Positions 16,674-24,770 are shown, counted from the stretch's first letter. The stretch is DNA of 29,318 bases from an uncultured Collinsella sp. (GCA_900546775.1 UREM01000025.1:1-29318), one strand, 5' to 3'. Notes: generated by a model from the sequence alone, not told the origin. Program-made: numbers and translations.

Positions 16674-17506
16674 GAAAGATCGTATCGGTCCTGAGCGCCG
16701 CTGTGCTTACGCTTACGCTGTGCGCCTGTTCTTCGGGATCTTCTACCTCTTCCATTACCGTGGCCGGCTCCACGACCTGCCTTCCTATCGCCGAAATTGC
16801 GGCAGAGGGCTTTAAGGAGGAGACCGGCATCGACGTGCTCGTTTCCGGTTTGGGCTCTTCCGCTGGCATCGAAGCCGTCAGCGCTGGCACGGCCGATATC
16901 GCCAGCTCCTCCCGTGGACTCAATGCCGACGAACAGGATCTGGGCCTGACTCCCATCGTCATTGCCCACGACGGTATCGCGGTCATCGTGAACGAAGACA
17001 ACCCCGTCGATAACCTCTCGACCGAGCAGCTCCGCGATATCTATGCCGGCAAGATCACCAACTGGAAAGAAGTCGGTGGCGAGGACCTGAGGATTCAGGT
17101 TATCAACCGAGATGAGGCGTCTGGCACGCGTGAAGCCTTCCGTACCATCGTGATGGACGGCACCCCGTTCGATCGCCGCTCCGCCGTTCTTTCGGGCACG
17201 GGCCAGGTGCGCGACGTGGTATCTCGTTCGCGCGGTGCCATTGGCTACATTTCGCTGGGCTTCGTCGATAGCCTCAATGCCAAGACCTCGGTCAAGGCCG
17301 TCTCGGTCAACCATGTCGAGGCGTCCGAGAAGACGGTCGCGAGTGGCGGCTATCCCATCTCGCGCGACCTTTACTTCTTTGTGAAGGGTGCGCCTTCGCA
17401 GCAGGCGCAGGATTACATCGACTACGTGACGTCCGAAAAGATGGACAAGCAGATTCGCGAGGCGGGCTTTATTCCCGTCACCAACGACGAGAAGGGGAGT
17501 GAGTAG
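16670..17506 (+). CDS. pstS: Phosphate ABC transporter substrate-binding lipoprotein PstS
   Basis: PstS captures inorganic phosphate outside the membrane and delivers it to PstCA. The N-terminus MRKIVSVLSAAVLTLTLCAC is a lipoprotein signal with lipobox L17-C-A-C20, so the mature protein would be lipid-anchored at C20. The phosphate-binding fold is shown by VAGSTTCLPIAEIAAEGF, GLGSSAGIEAVSAGTADIASSS, IYAGKITNWKEVGG and NRDEASGTREAF. At 278 residues it is a compact family member. Its ATG overlaps the pgeF stop by 4 bases, so translation is probably coupled to pgeF, an unusual arrangement. pstC begins one base after its stop. Confidence 0.95.
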   Translation: MRKIVSVLSAAVLTLTLCACSSGSSTSSITVAGSTTCLPIAEIAAEGFKEETGIDVLVSGLGSSAGIEAVSAGTADIASSSRGLNADEQDLGLTPIVIAHDGIAVIVNEDNPVDNLSTEQLRDIYAGKITNWKEVGGEDLRIQVINRDEASGTREAFRTIVMDGTPFDRRSAVLSGTGQVRDVVSRSRGAIGYISLGFVDSLNAKTSVKAVSVNHVEASEKTVASGGYPISRDLYFFVKGAPSQQAQDYIDYVTSEKMDKQIREAGFIPVTNDEKGSE

Positions 17507-17507
17507 C

Positions 17508-18434
17508 ATGGAAGCACAGGAAAACTCCCAGACTGAGCAGAATGCTCAGGCGCCCAAGAAGCGCGAGCTGGCGCTCGTATCGCGCAGCACCTATATCAAG
17601 GAGAAGGCGCTGCAGTGGATCTTTTTTGCCTGCGCGTTCTTGGCGGTTGTTACCGTCATCCTGATTTTTGTCTTTACCACGTACTCGGCGCTGCCCGTCT
17701 TTACCGACATCGGTCTGGCGGACTTCTTTAGCTTTACGTGGGCGCCCTCTGAGGGTCACTACGGCATCGTGTCGCTGCTTGCCGGCTCGGGTCTGGTGAC
17801 CGTCGGCGCGCTCGCCATGGGTGTGCCCCTAGGCGTGGGCACGGCCGTGTATCTGGTCGAGATCGCCAGCAAGCGCGTGCGCAAGCTCATCAGCCCTGCC
17901 GTTGACCTGTTGGCCGGCATCCCTTCTATCATCTATGGCTTCTTTGGCATGATCATTATCCGCCCGTTTATCGCACAACTGACCGGCGGTCTTGGTTTTG
18001 GCGCGCTGACGGCGTGGTTCGTGCTCGCCATTATGATCGTGCCCACCATCACGACGCTTACCATCGATGCTCTCAATTCCATTCCCATGGGCATTCGCGA
18101 GGCATCGTATGCCATGGGCGCCACCAAGTGGCAGACTATCTATAAGGTCGTGTTACCTGCCGCCAAGCTGGGTATCGTGGATGCCATCGTGCTGGGTATG
18201 GGCCGTGCCATCGGCGAGACCATGGCCGTGCTCATGGTCGTGGGTAACGCCCCGGTTATTCCCGACAGCATTGCGAGCCCCATCTCGACGCTCACGAGCC
18301 AGATTGCGCTCGACATGAGCTATTCCTCGGGTCTGCATCGCTCGGCGCTGTTCGGCATGGGCGTGGTCCTGTTTATCATTTCCGCCACGCTGGTGGGCAT
18401 CGTCCGCCTGGTTTCCAAGAAGAAGAGGGGGTAG
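17508..18434 (+). CDS. pstC: Phosphate ABC transporter permease PstC
   Basis: PstC is one of the two membrane subunits of the high-affinity phosphate importer. The 308-residue protein has six predicted membrane segments. It carries the permease (EAA-type) loop IPMGIREASYAMGATKWQTIYKVVLPAA that contacts the ATPase, and GIPSIIYGFFGMI typical of PstC. I chose ATG 17508 because the AAGGGGAG site lies about 9 bases upstream; GTG 17499 is in frame but abuts the site. The N-terminus (about 35 residues) is hydrophilic with many Gln and Glu. It lies between pstS (1-base gap) and pstA (3-base gap). Confidence 0.95.
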   Translation: MEAQENSQTEQNAQAPKKRELALVSRSTYIKEKALQWIFFACAFLAVVTVILIFVFTTYSALPVFTDIGLADFFSFTWAPSEGHYGIVSLLAGSGLVTVGALAMGVPLGVGTAVYLVEIASKRVRKLISPAVDLLAGIPSIIYGFFGMIIIRPFIAQLTGGLGFGALTAWFVLAIMIVPTITTLTIDALNSIPMGIREASYAMGATKWQTIYKVVLPAAKLGIVDAIVLGMGRAIGETMAVLMVVGNAPVIPDSIASPISTLTSQIALDMSYSSGLHRSALFGMGVVLFIISATLVGIVRLVSKKKRG

Positions 18435-18437
18435 GCT

Positions 18438-19343
18438 ATGTCCGATTCCGTTGACACGACGGTCGATACGACCTCGTCGCGCGAGCGCATCAAGCGTGCC
18501 CTTTCCCACGGCAAGAAGGGCCGCATCAACAAGGACCTGTCCAACAAGATCATGCTTGGCGTGTTCCGTGCCGCGGCATACATCACCACGCTGGTGCTGG
18601 TCGCTATCATCGCCTACGTGGTCATCAACGGCCTGCCACACATCTCGCTCGACTTTATCTTCGGTTGGCCCCAGGGCGTCAACGCCGAGGGCGGTATTTG
18701 GCCCACGATCGTCTCGACCGTCTATGTGACGGCGCTCGCCATGCTTATCTGCACGCCGATCGCTGTGCTGGCAGCCGTCTATCTGGCCGAGTACGCCAAG
18801 CAGGGCAAGATCGTTGAGCTCATTCGCTACGCTGCTGACGCTTTGGCCTCGGTGCCCTCCATCGTTATGGGCCTGTTTGGCTACGCCTTGTTTGTCGAGG
18901 CTATGGGTCTGGGCCTTTCGATGGTCTCGGCCGCTCTGGCGCTCGCGCTCTTGATGCTTCCCATCGTCATGCGCACCACCGAAGAGGCCATTCGCGCCGT
19001 TCCGCGCTATATCCGTTGGGGCGCGTATGGCCTGGGCGCCACCAAGTGGCAGGTTGTCTCCAAGATTGTGCTTCCTTCTGCCTTTGGCCGTATTGCCACG
19101 GGCATTGTCCTTGCCATCGGCCGTGCCATTGGCGAGACCGCCGTGGTGCTCTACACCATGGGCCAGGCCATCAATCTACCTATCTCGCCGCTCGATTCCG
19201 GCCGCCCCATGACCGTTCACCTGTACCTGCTTGCCAACGACGGCATCAACATGAACGCAGCCTACGGCACCGCGCTCTTGCTGATGGTGATCATTCTGGC
19301 CTTCAACCTGTTTGCGCGCTTCCTGTCGCGCAAGCGTCGCTAG
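18438..19343 (+). CDS. pstA: Phosphate ABC transporter permease PstA
   Basis: PstA is the second membrane subunit of the Pst importer. The 301-residue protein has a Lys/Arg-rich N-terminal 35 residues, six predicted membrane segments, and the ATPase-contact loop IRWGAYGLGATKWQVVSKIVLPSAFGR. GPTI-type residues and the GRAIGETAVVLYTMG stretch are typical of PstA. It begins 3 bases after pstC with GAGGGGG upstream and is followed by pstB after 12 bases. Length and order are canonical. Confidence 0.95.
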   Translation: MSDSVDTTVDTTSSRERIKRALSHGKKGRINKDLSNKIMLGVFRAAAYITTLVLVAIIAYVVINGLPHISLDFIFGWPQGVNAEGGIWPTIVSTVYVTALAMLICTPIAVLAAVYLAEYAKQGKIVELIRYAADALASVPSIVMGLFGYALFVEAMGLGLSMVSAALALALLMLPIVMRTTEEAIRAVPRYIRWGAYGLGATKWQVVSKIVLPSAFGRIATGIVLAIGRAIGETAVVLYTMGQAINLPISPLDSGRPMTVHLYLLANDGINMNAAYGTALLLMVIILAFNLFARFLSRKRR

Positions 19344-19355
19344 TTAAGGAGTCCC

Positions 19356-20159
<804 letters not shown>

Positions 20160-20251
20160 TCGGTGCGACTAGTCCCAAGCCGATCGGACCTGGTCCGGTG
20201 CGTATTCACTGTGCGGGCGGCATGACCGCACCCAACTGATTGGAGTGAACC

Positions 20252-21109
20252 ATGCGTAAACTGTTTTCCCGTCAGCTCATCGAGGCCCGCCACGAGATGC
20301 TGAGCATCTACGAGGCCGTCGATCTGGCCCTCCACGATGCCGTTAAGGCCTATGTGACCGACGACCGCAAGCTCGCCACCAAGACCAAGAAGCGCACGCT
20401 TTCGATTGACGCGCGCTGCGCCAACTTGGAGGCCGTGTGCTACAACCTGATCGCCACGCAGTCGCCGGTCGCCTCCGACTTCCGCTTGCTGCAGACGATT
20501 ATCTACGTCGACTTTAACCTGCAGCGCATGACCGATAAGGTCCGTCAGATCTGCCGTGCCACGCGTCACATGGTCAAGGCCGACATCTCGCTGCCCCAGG
20601 AGCTCGTCGGTACGGTTGAGGCCGAGGCCGAAGCTGTTTACCAGGTGCTGGGCTCTTCGCTTTCTGCGCTCGTCACCAATGACATGTCCATCATCTGCAA
20701 CTTGGCCGTCGAGGACGAGCCGGTGCACGCCGCCTACGAGAAGTTCTTCCGCACCTTTAACCGTATGGATACGGGCGACTTTATGGACGACGACAGCAAC
20801 TATGACGACCTGCGCCGCGCTATCATGGTTTCGCGCTACCTCGATCGCATCGCTTCGATTTCCATCGATGCCGCTTGCCGTCTGACCTTCCTGTTGACTG
20901 GTCAGCGTATGAACGCCGGCGATATCGCCCGTGTGGACGAGGATGAGCTCGAGAGCATGCGCGTGCCTTCGGGCGAGGGTGTTATCATGAGGCCCGCCGT
21001 CGACGCTCGCTACGTTGCCAAGGTGCCCGCTAACGAGGTCAGCGAGGGTCTTCGCTACCTGCTCGATCATCTTGAGGACGAGGACGATGGCGAGGACGAC
21101 GAGGAGTAA
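20252..21109 (+). CDS. phoU: Phosphate signalling / Pst-associated protein PhoU
   Basis: PhoU is a cytoplasmic helical protein that senses Pst transport state and dampens phosphate-starvation signalling. The N-terminal 225 residues form the expected two three-helix bundles (starting MRKLFSRQLIEARHEMLSIYE). The protein is 285 residues, about 55 longer than typical PhoU. The extra C-terminal part ends in a very acidic tail (LEDEDDGEDDEE). No sensor kinase or response regulator gene is nearby, so the signalling partners must be elsewhere. TGGAG lies 7 bases before the ATG. A GC-rich hairpin follows 37 bases after the stop. Confidence 0.93.
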   Translation: MRKLFSRQLIEARHEMLSIYEAVDLALHDAVKAYVTDDRKLATKTKKRTLSIDARCANLEAVCYNLIATQSPVASDFRLLQTIIYVDFNLQRMTDKVRQICRATRHMVKADISLPQELVGTVEAEAEAVYQVLGSSLSALVTNDMSIICNLAVEDEPVHAAYEKFFRTFNRMDTGDFMDDDSNYDDLRRAIMVSRYLDRIASISIDAACRLTFLLTGQRMNAGDIARVDEDELESMRVPSGEGVIMRPAVDARYVAKVPANEVSEGLRYLLDHLEDEDDGEDDEE

Positions 21110-21146
21110 GTGACCCCGTTCGTCGAAAGATTGTAAATACCTAAGT

Positions 21147-21185
21147 GAGCGCGGCCTTGCACATGCGGGGCCGCGCTCTTGCGTT
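21147..21185 (+). terminator. Probable terminator after phoU
   Basis: A perfect 10-bp GC-rich stem, GAGCGCGGCC (21147-21156) with its complement at 21169-21178, and a 12-nt loop follow phoU. The tail TTGCGTT is a poor T-tract, so termination may be partial or Rho-dependent. Confidence 0.6.
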
Positions 21186-21228
21186 AGCATGGGACTACTT
21201 GTTTGGCTGTCAGCGGAGGCGATTGGCA

Positions 21229-21966
21229 ATGGATAACTATTTGGACTTGATGCGCGCTCGCCGCGAGCAGATTCTGGAACGTTTTTATGCGGCGCTCGAT
21301 CGCGCGGGCCGCCCCCACGACGCCGCGCGCCTCATTGCCGTGTCCAAGACCGTTGGTGTCGATGAGACTGTTGCTGCCATCCAGACGGGGTATCGCCATT
21401 TTGCCGAGAACCGCCCGCAGGAGCTGGTTCGCAAGCTCACGGGTCTGGCGGAGCATCCGGAGCTGCCCGAGGTGCGCTTCGATATGATCGGCAACCTGCA
21501 GACCAATAAGATCAATGCGGTGCTGGGCTCAGCCGAGCTGATTCACTCGGTGGGTTCGCTGCATCTGGCGCAGGCGATCTCGAGCCGTGCTGTCCGCAAG
21601 ATTGAGGCAGGCGAGCTCGCCGGCCCCCAGCGTGTGCTCATCGAGGTCAATGTGAGTGGTGAGGAGTCGAAGGGAGGCTTTTCGCCCGATGAGATTCGCG
21701 CCGCCGCGGGTGAGCTTGCGGAACTTGAGGGAATTTGCGTACAGGGGCTTATGACTATGGCGCCCCGGGGGAATAAGGATGTGGCACGCCGCACCTTTGC
21801 GGGGCTTCGTGAGCTGAGGGATGAGCTGGAGGCGGTGCATCCCGATTTGAACCTGCCTGAGCTTTCCTGCGGCATGAGCGAGGACTTTGAGCCTGCCCTT
21901 GAGGAGGGCTCTACGCTCGTTCGCCTGGGCAGGGTAGTATTTAGCCCGGAGTTTGCAGTAAAATAA
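21229..21966 (+). CDS. yggS: Pyridoxal phosphate homeostasis protein (YggS/PipY/YlmE family)
   Basis: YggS proteins are single-domain, alanine-racemase-fold PLP binders that keep free PLP and amino-acid pools in balance; no catalytic activity is firmly established. The 245-residue protein has the PLP-lysine motif IAVSKTVG (K40), FAENRPQEL, MIGNLQTNK, IEVNVSGEESKGGF, and the phosphate-binding end LSCGMSEDFEPALEEGSTLVRLGR. I chose ATG 21229 because GCGGAGG lies about 9 bases upstream. An in-frame GTG at 21145 falls within the preceding hairpin and is unlikely. In Actinobacteria and Firmicutes it is a usual neighbour of sepF, as here. Confidence 0.94.
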   Translation: MDNYLDLMRARREQILERFYAALDRAGRPHDAARLIAVSKTVGVDETVAAIQTGYRHFAENRPQELVRKLTGLAEHPELPEVRFDMIGNLQTNKINAVLGSAELIHSVGSLHLAQAISSRAVRKIEAGELAGPQRVLIEVNVSGEESKGGFSPDEIRAAAGELAELEGICVQGLMTMAPRGNKDVARRTFAGLRELRDELEAVHPDLNLPELSCGMSEDFEPALEEGSTLVRLGRVVFSPEFAVK

Positions 21967-22026
21967 GGCTCTGAAGTGCGCACTGATTATCGGGGCGCCT
22001 GCACTAAACCGCGAGAGGACACAACC

Positions 22027-22749
22027 ATGGGCTTCCTTGACGAGATTAAAAATAAGATGCACCTGGGCGGCCAGCAGGGTTACGACCAGGGCTATGGCCA
22101 GGACGACGACTACGGCTACGACGACGGCTATGACGATGGTTATCAGGGCAACGGCTACAGCGGTGCTTCGGGCGAGGGCTTCTACACCCAAGACGAGCCG
22201 AGCAACGGCCTACTTGGTCAGACGCGCCGTGGTGAAGCTGAGTCGGTTGCCGTGTATACGCGCTCCGGTCAGCTGGTCGGCGATGACTCCCGCCATGCCA
22301 CGACGTATAACCCGCCTTCGCGCTCGCAGGACAGTGTTGCGAGCGGTTATCGTCCTGGTGCCTATGACACGCCGTCGAGCTACGCCGAGAACACCCGCGC
22401 CCGTGCCGCCGCTGCGCCCGCGCCTGCACCGAGCGATGCCTCGGCCTATGCGAGCAATATCATCAACGCCACGCCGCAGCTGCCGGCCTATGTCCTGCGC
22501 CCCGAGAGCTATGACGACGTGGAGACTGTGGTGCGCCGCGTTCGCACCAAGCAGCCTGTCGCACTGATTTTTGTGGGCGTACGCACCGAAGTTGCCAAGC
22601 GCGTCTTGGACTTCTCTTACGGCTTTGCCTGCGGTCTGGGCGCCACGGTCAAGGAGGTGGGCGACCGCGTGTTCATGGTGCTGCCCGCCGGCTGCGAGGT
22701 CAAAGATTCCGATCTCAAGAAGCTTCGTGCCGACGGCTACCTTAAGTAA
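22027..22749 (+). CDS. sepF: Cell division protein SepF
   Basis: SepF binds the FtsZ C-terminal tail and the membrane, and in bacteria lacking FtsA it anchors the Z-ring. The 240-residue protein begins MGFLDEIKNKM, the usual amphipathic membrane-binding helix. A Gly/Tyr/Asp/Gln-rich linker with repeated YDDGY-like units follows (about 16-55), then a second disordered Ala/Ser/Pro stretch. The SepF core lies in the last 90 residues, around RPESYDDVETVVRRVRTKQP, RVLDFSYGFACGLGATVKEV and VFMVLPAGCEV. ATG 22027 is preceded by GAGAGGA; a GTG at 21976 is in frame but lacks a ribosome site. Together with the FELPDFLKR tail of FtsZ and the absence of ftsA, it is the likely Z-ring anchor. Confidence 0.93.
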   Translation: MGFLDEIKNKMHLGGQQGYDQGYGQDDDYGYDDGYDDGYQGNGYSGASGEGFYTQDEPSNGLLGQTRRGEAESVAVYTRSGQLVGDDSRHATTYNPPSRSQDSVASGYRPGAYDTPSSYAENTRARAAAAPAPAPSDASAYASNIINATPQLPAYVLRPESYDDVETVVRRVRTKQPVALIFVGVRTEVAKRVLDFSYGFACGLGATVKEVGDRVFMVLPAGCEVKDSDLKKLRADGYLK

Positions 22750-22770
22750 AGACAAGACGAGGAGATCCCC

Positions 22771-23052
22771 ATCAACATCTACACTATCATCCAACTGGTC
22801 AACACACTGTTCAACTTCTATTCCACGCTCATTGTCGTCTACTGCTTTATGACGTGGATTCCCATGAAGCAGGGTGGTTTGCTTCAGGATATTGCCGCGG
22901 TGCTCGATAGCGTGTGCGGTCCGTGGCTCAACCTGTTCCGTCGTTTCATCCCGCCGATGGGCGGTATCGATTTTTCGCCGGTCGTTGCGATTATTGCGTT
23001 GCAGTTGGTGCAGAGGCTGGTTCTGCAGCTTCTTATAGGTATACTCGTATAG
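22771..23052 (+). CDS. yggT: YggT family membrane protein with apparent AUC start codon
   Basis: YggT proteins are small, two-helix membrane proteins of unclear function, found beside sepF/divIVA or yggS. Reading from ATC 22771 gives 93 residues: a first helix (INIYTIIQLVNTLFNFYS and onwards), the conserved MTWIP turn, PWLNLFRRFIPPMGGIDFSP, and a second helix ending in LLIGILV. The frame contains no ATG, GTG or TTG between the sepF stop (22747-22749) and ATG 22849. That ATG lies after the first helix and would delete it. A good ribosome site, GAGGAG (22759-22764), sits 6 bases before ATC 22771. I therefore annotate an AUC start. A sequencing error or a non-functional 5' end are alternatives. 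Confidence 0.75.
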   Translation: MNIYTIIQLVNTLFNFYSTLIVVYCFMTWIPMKQGGLLQDIAAVLDSVCGPWLNLFRRFIPPMGGIDFSPVVAIIALQLVQRLVLQLLIGILV

Positions 23053-23113
23053 AACTGACTTAGTAACTTACGTCGGGCGTGTAGCGCCGAGGCGATGAAA
23101 AAGGAGACTTGTT

Positions 23114-23788
23114 ATGGCTATTACCCCCGCAGACATCCAGGCTCAGACTTTCTCTGAGGCCAAGCGTGGCTACGATCCTGCCGAGGTCGACGTCTTCTTG
23201 GAGACGCTGTCTTCCGAGGTTGACGCTATGCTCGCTAAGATTGTCGACCTTAAGGGTCGTCTGACTGCTACCGAGCAGCAGCTTGCCGATGCGCAGGCTC
23301 AGCTTGCCCAGGCTCAGGATGCCACCGCCCAGGCCGTTCCTGCCGCCCCCGTGGCTGCTCCCGCCCCTGACTTCTCCGCTCAGGAGCGCCAGATTTCCGC
23401 TGCCCTGATCGCTGCCCAGCAGACCGCTGAGACCATCGTCAACGATGCCAACGAGAATGCTGAGCGTATCCGCAACGAGGCTGACGCCAAGGCCCGCGAG
23501 GTTATCCGCCAGGCTCTGACCGAAAAGCAGGCCGAGCTCGAGGAGATCGATCGTCTCAAGGCTTCCCGTGAGGAGTTCAAGGCCGAGTACCTCAAGCTCA
23601 TCCAGCACTTCATGGACGATGCCCAGAACTCCTTCCCGGCCGACCTCATGGCCTCCACGCCGGTCGGTTCTGCCGCTTCTCCTGCGGTGACTGTTCCCGC
23701 CGAGCCGCTGCCCGTCGCTGACCCGGTTGTCCCCGTGGCCGATCCCTTCGCCCCGATCGACAACTTTGCCGCCGACGACCTGGATTAG
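23114..23788 (+). CDS. divIVA: DivIVA domain protein (polar/septal scaffold, Wag31-like)
   Basis: DivIVA binds negatively curved membrane at poles and septa and organises wall growth in Actinobacteria. The 224-residue protein starts with the conserved membrane-binding region ITPADIQAQTFSEAKRGYDPAEVDVFLETL. Two coiled-coil segments follow (about 35-70, and 92-170 with AQERQISAALIAAQQTAETI and onwards), separated by an Ala/Pro linker. It ends in a Pro/Ala/Asp-rich tail. AAGGAG precedes the ATG. It closes the split division block, 61 bases after yggT, and is followed by a strong terminator. Confidence 0.95.
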   Translation: MAITPADIQAQTFSEAKRGYDPAEVDVFLETLSSEVDAMLAKIVDLKGRLTATEQQLADAQAQLAQAQDATAQAVPAAPVAAPAPDFSAQERQISAALIAAQQTAETIVNDANENAERIRNEADAKAREVIRQALTEKQAELEEIDRLKASREEFKAEYLKLIQHFMDDAQNSFPADLMASTPVGSAASPAVTVPAEPLPVADPVVPVADPFAPIDNFAADDLD

Positions 23789-23817
23789 CATTAGGGCTAC
23801 AATCTAGTGTCCTTAAG

Positions 23818-23846
23818 AGGAGCTCGCACCTGCGGGCTCCTTTTTT
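23818..23846 (+). terminator. Rho-independent terminator after divIVA
   Basis: A 10-bp stem with one G-U pair (23818-23827 with 23832-23841), an ACCT loop and a run of six T. It ends the yggS-sepF-yggT-divIVA transcript. Confidence 0.9.
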
Positions 23847-23863
23847 GTGGCTGTATACGGGTT

Positions 23864-23910
23864 GGGAAACAAAACGCCGAGCTCTGCATGCGATGAGACA
23901 GAACTCGGCG
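23864..23910 (-). terminator. Rho-independent terminator of the nitroreductase gene
   Basis: Read on the minus strand, a 12-bp stem with one U-G pair (23899-23910 with 23875-23886), a 12-nt loop and the tail TTTTGTTT lie about 44 bases after the nitroreductase stop. It faces the divIVA terminator across the convergent junction. Confidence 0.8.
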
Positions 23911-23953
23911 AAGGGCGCGTGGTAAAAGGTAGATTTTAAGGTATGTCCAAAAA

Positions 23954-24484
23954 CTACTTGAGGAGGAAGTTGGAGAGGGGAATGGTACGGGCCTCGCGAT
24001 GCTCGGGATCGGCGATGTGGTCGGCAGGATATCCGCAGACGAGCATGTGATAGGGATAGACGCCCTTGGACAGATTGAACTGCTCCTGTGCCACCTCAGG
24101 CTTAAAATGGCATACCCAGCACGTTCCCAGGCCCTGCTCGGTGGCCTCCATCATCATCTGATCACACACGATGGACGTATCGATTTCACTGGAATTCATC
24201 TGGTCATACGGGCGTACCCAAGCATCATCGGTAACGCTGCAAATAAGGAAGATGAGCGGAGCGCCAAAGATAGACCCATCACGAGCAAACCGAGGCTGAC
24301 AAGCAGCAGCCTTCTTCAGAAGCTCGGGCGTATCCAACACCATCACACGAGAAGGATGATTATTACAAGCAGAAGGAGCAATACGCCCAGCCTCAACAAT
24401 GGCATCCACCACAGCTTGCTCAACAGAACGATTCTCAAACTCGCGACAAGAATACCGAGACCGAGCCAGATCCAAATAAGACAT
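23954..24484 (-). CDS. Nitroreductase family FMN-dependent oxidoreductase
   Basis: This is a small nitroreductase-fold flavoprotein that likely reduces an unknown substrate using NAD(P)H. The 176-residue protein has the N-terminal FMN-phosphate motif RSRYSCREF, APSACNNHPSRVMVLDTPE, and the central helix DTSIVCDQMMMEATEQGLGTCWVCHF, which is characteristic of the family. I chose ATG 24484 because GGAGGG lies upstream on the minus strand. An in-frame ATG at 24550 would add a hydrophobic stretch encoded by repeat sequence and is unlikely. The first 60 or so codons use T-ending triplets heavily (GCT, TCT, GAT), whereas the rest uses the C/G-ending codons of the neighbours, hinting at a mosaic gene. 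The substrate cannot be told. Confidence 0.88.
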   Translation of the reverse strand: MSYLDLARSRYSCREFENRSVEQAVVDAIVEAGRIAPSACNNHPSRVMVLDTPELLKKAAACQPRFARDGSIFGAPLIFLICSVTDDAWVRPYDQMNSSEIDTSIVCDQMMMEATEQGLGTCWVCHFKPEVAQEQFNLSKGVYPYHMLVCGYPADHIADPEHREARTIPLSNFLLK

Positions 24485-24667
24485 ACAAGCCCTCCAACAA
24501 TTAAAAATCAAACAAACCCAAAGTAGCCCAAACAGTACCCAAAGCAGCAATCAGCCAAACGCTCATCAAGGGCCAAAGTGTCCGAACGGGTACCATAGGT
24601 CCCTTCAGCCAAACCCCCATCGCGCTAAATCTATCAGCCAAAGTTCCCAATGGTGGTGCATAAGGGA
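24485..24667 (-). promoter_or_regulatory. Upstream region of the nitroreductase gene with CCAAA box cluster
   Basis: No gene is seen. The + strand carries CCCAAA at 24517, 24527 and 24538 (10- and 11-bp spacing) and GCCAAA at 24554, 24572, 24608 and 24637, three of them within TCAGCCAAA. On the minus strand these read TTTGGG and TTTGGC. They probably represent binding sites or a degenerate repeat in the nitroreductase promoter. I could not pick -35 and -10 boxes with confidence. Confidence 0.45.
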
Positions 24668-24746
24668 GCGGGCCCGGCCACTAATAACCTTTTGAACGAC
24701 TCTGCTTGCAGCCGGAGTGAAAAAGGTTATTAGTGGCCGGGCCCGC
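24668..24746. repeat. Perfect 26-bp inverted repeat with 27-nt spacer
   Basis: The arms 24668-24693 and 24721-24746 are exact reverse complements. Each arm runs from GCGGGCCCGGCC on the outside to a T4/A4 end at the spacer. The 27-nt spacer contains CTGCTTGCAG and flanking ACTC/GAGT, so it can fold further. The left boundary of the element is 183 bases upstream of the nitroreductase start. It lies 24 bases after the DUF47 stop on the minus strand and may terminate the pit transcript, but there is no T-tract beyond the stem. A dispersed palindromic repeat or cruciform is an equal possibility. Confidence 0.85.
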
Positions 24747-24770
24747 GACCGGTGGGACATGTACCCCCAA

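Noticed and set aside
20160..20251. Small inverted repeats (CGGACC-T-GGTCCG, TGCGG/CCGCA) in the pstB-phoU gap as a terminator or riboswitch
   Set aside because: The stems are short, there is no T-tract, and no known riboswitch core was recognised; they are probably chance or a weak processing site.
21145..21228. N-terminal extension of YggS from GTG 21145
   Set aside because: It falls inside the post-phoU hairpin, and GCGGAGG precedes ATG 21229, which gives the normal family N-terminus.
24485..24550. 22-residue hydrophobic N-terminal extension of the nitroreductase, looking like a membrane anchor
   Set aside because: It is encoded by the CCCAAA repeat region, lacks a ribosome site, and a GGAGGG site directly serves ATG 24484.
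24668..24746. Invertible promoter switch
   Set aside because: The spacer is only 27 nt and holds no promoter-like sequence, and no invertase gene is nearby, so recombinational inversion is not supported.
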